64,000 bases of DNA from contig NZ_JAGIKV010000010.1 in assembly GCF_017874615.1 (NCBI RefSeq), positions 174,280 to 238,279 of the forward strand, written 5' to 3'. This document shows, in pieces, positions 61,865 to 64,000 of the stretch (positions are counted from its first letter, which is position 1; each line of letters begins with the position of its first letter). Under the pieces are notes generated by a model that was not told the origin of the DNA, made no database searches, and saw nothing but the letters and a program-made list of their open reading frames with translations. This DNA is from Paenibacillus xylanexedens (GTDB lineage: Bacteria > Bacillota > Bacilli > Paenibacillales > Paenibacillaceae). The position numbers and the translations under genes are program-made.

Positions 61865-62872
61865 TCATTCCTGAACCTTGTCTGGCACGCCCCATTTCAG
61901 AACCAGACCTGCGTACGTCAGACCACCGCCAAAGCCAAAGAGAGCTACGTTCTGTCCTTCTTTCAATTTCCCTTCATCCACTGCAAGCTGTAGCGCCAGC
62001 GGAATGGAAGCGGCAGATGTGTTCCCCCGATACTCGACACTGGTTAAAGTACGTTCCAAAGGAACCGGACCACGTTCGCAAACAGCTTCAATCATTCTCA
62101 TGTTGGCACTATGCGGGACAAACCAGTCAATCTGGTCAGGGCTTAATTCAGCTTTCGTTATAAGTTTACCCAATTGCTCTGGAATCGTCCGTACAGCCCA
62201 CTTATAAATCTCTCGCCCATTCTGAACTAAACAACCTTCGCCCTGTAAAGGCACACCATTCATCTCCGAAGACAAGCCACTCTTATAGAGATGTACACCG
62301 CCTTCTCCATGTGTACCTGATATGGCTGCCATAAAGTCACCTTCAGCACCCGATGATCTCTCCACCAAGAAGGCCCCCGCTCCGTCACCAAACAGTACAC
62401 AAGTCGTGCGGTCTGTGTAATCCGTAATTTTGGATAATGTCTCTGCTCCAATTACCAGTACTTTGCGGTACATTCCACTGGTCACCAGACTGTCGGCTAG
62501 CTGTAATCCGTAGGTAAAACCTGCGCATGCAGCATTTAAATCCAGTACACCCGTGTGTGGGATCTTAAGGTTAGCCTGTACTCTGGATGCCGTACTTGGG
62601 AAAGCATATTCAGGTGTACTTGTAGCCACAAGGATCATATCCACATCTTCTACACTTACATCATAACGACCTATCATATCTTCTACAGCCTTCGTAGCCA
62701 GGTCAGATACAAATTGATATTCAGCTGCAATTCGCCGTTCTCTCATACCAGTACGTTGTACAATCCATTCGTCACTTGTCTCGACCAATTTCTCCAGATC
62801 AGCATTCGTTAATATTCGATCCGGTACATATGTCCCCATTGCCGTGATGGTTGCCTTTGATTGATGATTCAT
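61865..62872 (-). CDS. fabH: Beta-ketoacyl-ACP synthase III (FabH)
   Basis: A 335-residue condensing enzyme that starts fatty acid chains from acyl-CoA and malonyl-ACP. Catalytic triad: Cys in NAACAGFTYGL, His in WFVPHSANMRMIE, Asn in YRGNTSAASIP; the C-terminus has GFGGGLTYAGLVLKW. It stands alone, without fabD/fabG/acpP, as second FabH copies of Bacillales often do; branched or special starters are possible. ATG 62872 is nine bases after GAGGTG; GTG 62884 lies in the site itself. A FapR-type operator overlaps the promoter. Confidence 0.95.
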   Translation of the reverse strand: MNHQSKATITAMGTYVPDRILTNADLEKLVETSDEWIVQRTGMRERRIAAEYQFVSDLATKAVEDMIGRYDVSVEDVDMILVATSTPEYAFPSTASRVQANLKIPHTGVLDLNAACAGFTYGLQLADSLVTSGMYRKVLVIGAETLSKITDYTDRTTCVLFGDGAGAFLVERSSGAEGDFMAAISGTHGEGGVHLYKSGLSSEMNGVPLQGEGCLVQNGREIYKWAVRTIPEQLGKLITKAELSPDQIDWFVPHSANMRMIEAVCERGPVPLERTLTSVEYRGNTSAASIPLALQLAVDEGKLKEGQNVALFGFGGGLTYAGLVLKWGVPDKVQE

Positions 62873-62901
62873 ACCAGTAGTCACCTCACTTGTTTTTTAT
62901 C

Positions 62902-62934
62902 ATTATAGCACTAAGTCTTAGTACTTGGTACTAA
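62902..62934 (-). promoter_or_regulatory. FapR-type operator and promoter of fabH
   Basis: TTAGTAC-TTG-GTACTAA (62918-62934) is a perfect 7-3-7 palindrome matching the FapR box of Bacillus (TTAGTACCT..ACTAA type). On the minus strand TATAAT (62907-62902) follows it, so the box covers the -35 region. FapR represses lipid genes and is released by malonyl-CoA. Confidence 0.8.
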
Positions 62935-63173
62935 TTTTATAAAATATTTATTATGATTCTTTCGTTAGTTGTTTATTTTAAAGTGATCTCTTCATTCTAT
63001 TACCCAGAGCAATACAAACGATCGCATGCATTTTTGATGAAGAATTGTGGATATTCCCTGACTAACATGAAGAATGCCTTAATTATATGCGTTTTTTATA
63101 GACGGATCATTCCAACAGGAGGAAAATAAACAGATTGCCCCACATTACTAAAGAATAGAGATGATCTATACCC

Positions 63174-63728
63174 ATGAAAAAAGAATTAAATATCCTTGCC
63201 ATTTCCGGAAGTCTGCGCAATCAGTCCTCCAATACGTCACTAATGCACGCCATGATTAAGCTGGCTCACACTAACCTTAAGTTTGAAGTATATGACGGAT
63301 TAAATGATCTGCCGCATTTTAACCCTGACCTCGATGTCGAGGAGGGCCCTGTATCCGTACAGAACTTGAGAGCCCAACTTAAGCATTCGGACGGAGTCCT
63401 TATCTGTACGCCAGAGTATGGAAACGGCGTTCCTGGGGTCTTAAAAAACGCACTAGATTGGGTTGTATCTTCTGGAGAATGGCTCAATAAACCCACCATT
63501 GTCATTGCTGCTTCCCCAAGCCCCATGGGAGGTGACAAAGCCCATGCTTCCTTATTGCTCACACTAAACATGATTAATGCACAAGTCTTACAAGAGGGCT
63601 GTTTAACCATTCCTCATATTACATTGAAAATGAACAAACAAGGAGTCATCATTGATTCGGAAACCCAGCGTGCATTGCAGAACTCCCTTACAATCCTTGG
63701 GGAAGCTTGCAACCAAATCAAAAGCTAG
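63174..63728 (+). CDS. NADPH-dependent FMN reductase family protein
   Basis: A 184-residue flavodoxin-fold quinone/FMN reductase: ILAISGSLRNQSSNTSLM (flavin phosphate loop), CTPEYGNGVPGVLKNALDWV (FMN ring and dimer contact) and AASPSPMGGDKAHASLL are typical. It reduces FMN, quinones or azo compounds with NADPH; in vivo substrate unknown. Ribosome binding site upstream of ATG 63174 is weak (GAGATGAT). Single gene. Confidence 0.92.
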   Translation: MKKELNILAISGSLRNQSSNTSLMHAMIKLAHTNLKFEVYDGLNDLPHFNPDLDVEEGPVSVQNLRAQLKHSDGVLICTPEYGNGVPGVLKNALDWVVSSGEWLNKPTIVIAASPSPMGGDKAHASLLLTLNMINAQVLQEGCLTIPHITLKMNKQGVIIDSETQRALQNSLTILGEACNQIKS

Positions 63729-63814
63729 ACAGATGTTGCTTAATTAAATGAACGATAGAGAAATGATCCATTTAAAGTTATTTAACATTCTCATAAATAA
63801 TGAAATAAAAAAAT

Positions 63815-63837
63815 AGCCTTGGTTATTTACCAGGGCT
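63815..63837 (-). terminator. Second terminator downstream of the rRNA operon
   Basis: AGCCTTGGT-TATTT-ACCAGGGCT hairpin with a run of seven As on the left (T-run on the minus strand). It follows the terminator at 63877 in the direction of rRNA transcription. Confidence 0.65.
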
Positions 63838-63876
63838 GTTAAGGTTTATATAAGTATTTAGGATTAAAATAAAAAA

Positions 63877-63903
63877 GACACACTCGATAACATCAAGTGT
63901 GTC
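63877..63903 (-). terminator. Terminator of the rRNA operon
   Basis: GACACACT-N11-AGTGTGTC hairpin directly after the 5S 3' end, with six As on the left giving a T-run on the minus strand. Confidence 0.9.
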
Positions 63904-63910
63904 TTCTATT

Positions 63911-64000
63911 GCTTGGCGGCGTCCTACTCTCCCAGGACCCTGCGGTCCAAGTACCATCGGCGCTAGAGGGCTTAACGGTCGTGTTCGGGATGGGTACGTG
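63911..64000 (-). rRNA. rrf: 5S ribosomal RNA, 3' part, runs off the right edge
   Basis: On the minus strand the sequence reads CCCATCCCGAACACGACCGT then TTAAGCCCTCTAGCGCCGAT, GGTACTTGGACCGCAGGGTC and ends GGGAGAGTAGGACGCCGCCA AGC in the usual 5S pattern. About 90 of some 117 bases are present. The 23S and 16S genes are presumably to the right, transcribed leftwards. Confidence 0.95.

Overview
The window looks like chromosomal DNA of a Paenibacillus-type member of the Bacillales. The evidence is the B. subtilis-like purine operon order (purEKBCSQLFMNHD) behind a guanine riboswitch, FapR- and Fur-like operators, a copper-amine-oxidase-like stalk domain on a secreted repeat protein, an S-layer-like segment on an exported amidase, strong AAAGGAGG-type ribosome binding sites and frequent TTG/GTG starts. 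No species is claimed.

Layout. 0-1.6 kb: end of a gene cluster with an acyl-activating enzyme and a carrier protein, then debris of two transposase families. 1.6-31.6 kb: mixed housekeeping and accessory genes: rRNA methyltransferase rlmD, lipid kinase dgkB, a secreted NEP1-like cytolysin, a TetR/reductase divergon, an MFS pump/Lrp divergon, sirB-yerC next to a tRNA-Ala-like gene, a YqfQ/VrrA-like protein, AlkC, CorA, a Pit/DUF47 phosphate module, a YerB lipoprotein, DoxX, an LigB-type dioxygenase, a DUF1129 protein, an AraC regulator, a 1052-residue secreted repeat protein, a secreted unknown and ilvA. 31.6-40 kb: a hydrolase under a Fur-like box, a GH3 glycosidase, a two-gene ring-cleaving dioxygenase/esterase operon resembling mhqED, and two CNNM/CBS (CorC-like) paralogues. 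40.7-55.9 kb: the full 12-gene purine operon on the minus strand with promoter, PurBox pair and riboswitch. 56-64 kb: universal stress protein, DUF1294 protein, an unannotated-looking 45-residue gene, topB, amidase, solitary fabH under a FapR-like operator, an FMN reductase, and the 3' end of a 5S rRNA gene whose operon lies beyond the right edge.

The most unusual content is non-coding. At least seven copies of a 130-190 bp imperfect-palindrome element sit in intergenic regions, four of them inside the purine operon (two as an inverted pair between purS and purC). A second structure in the same operon is a GC-rich array of about four 76-bp tandem units between purF and purM. Two clusters of DnaA-box-like 9-mers flank corA. 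I recognise no published name for the palindrome family; whether it is a mobile element, an RNA processing signal or both cannot be decided from the sequence alone.
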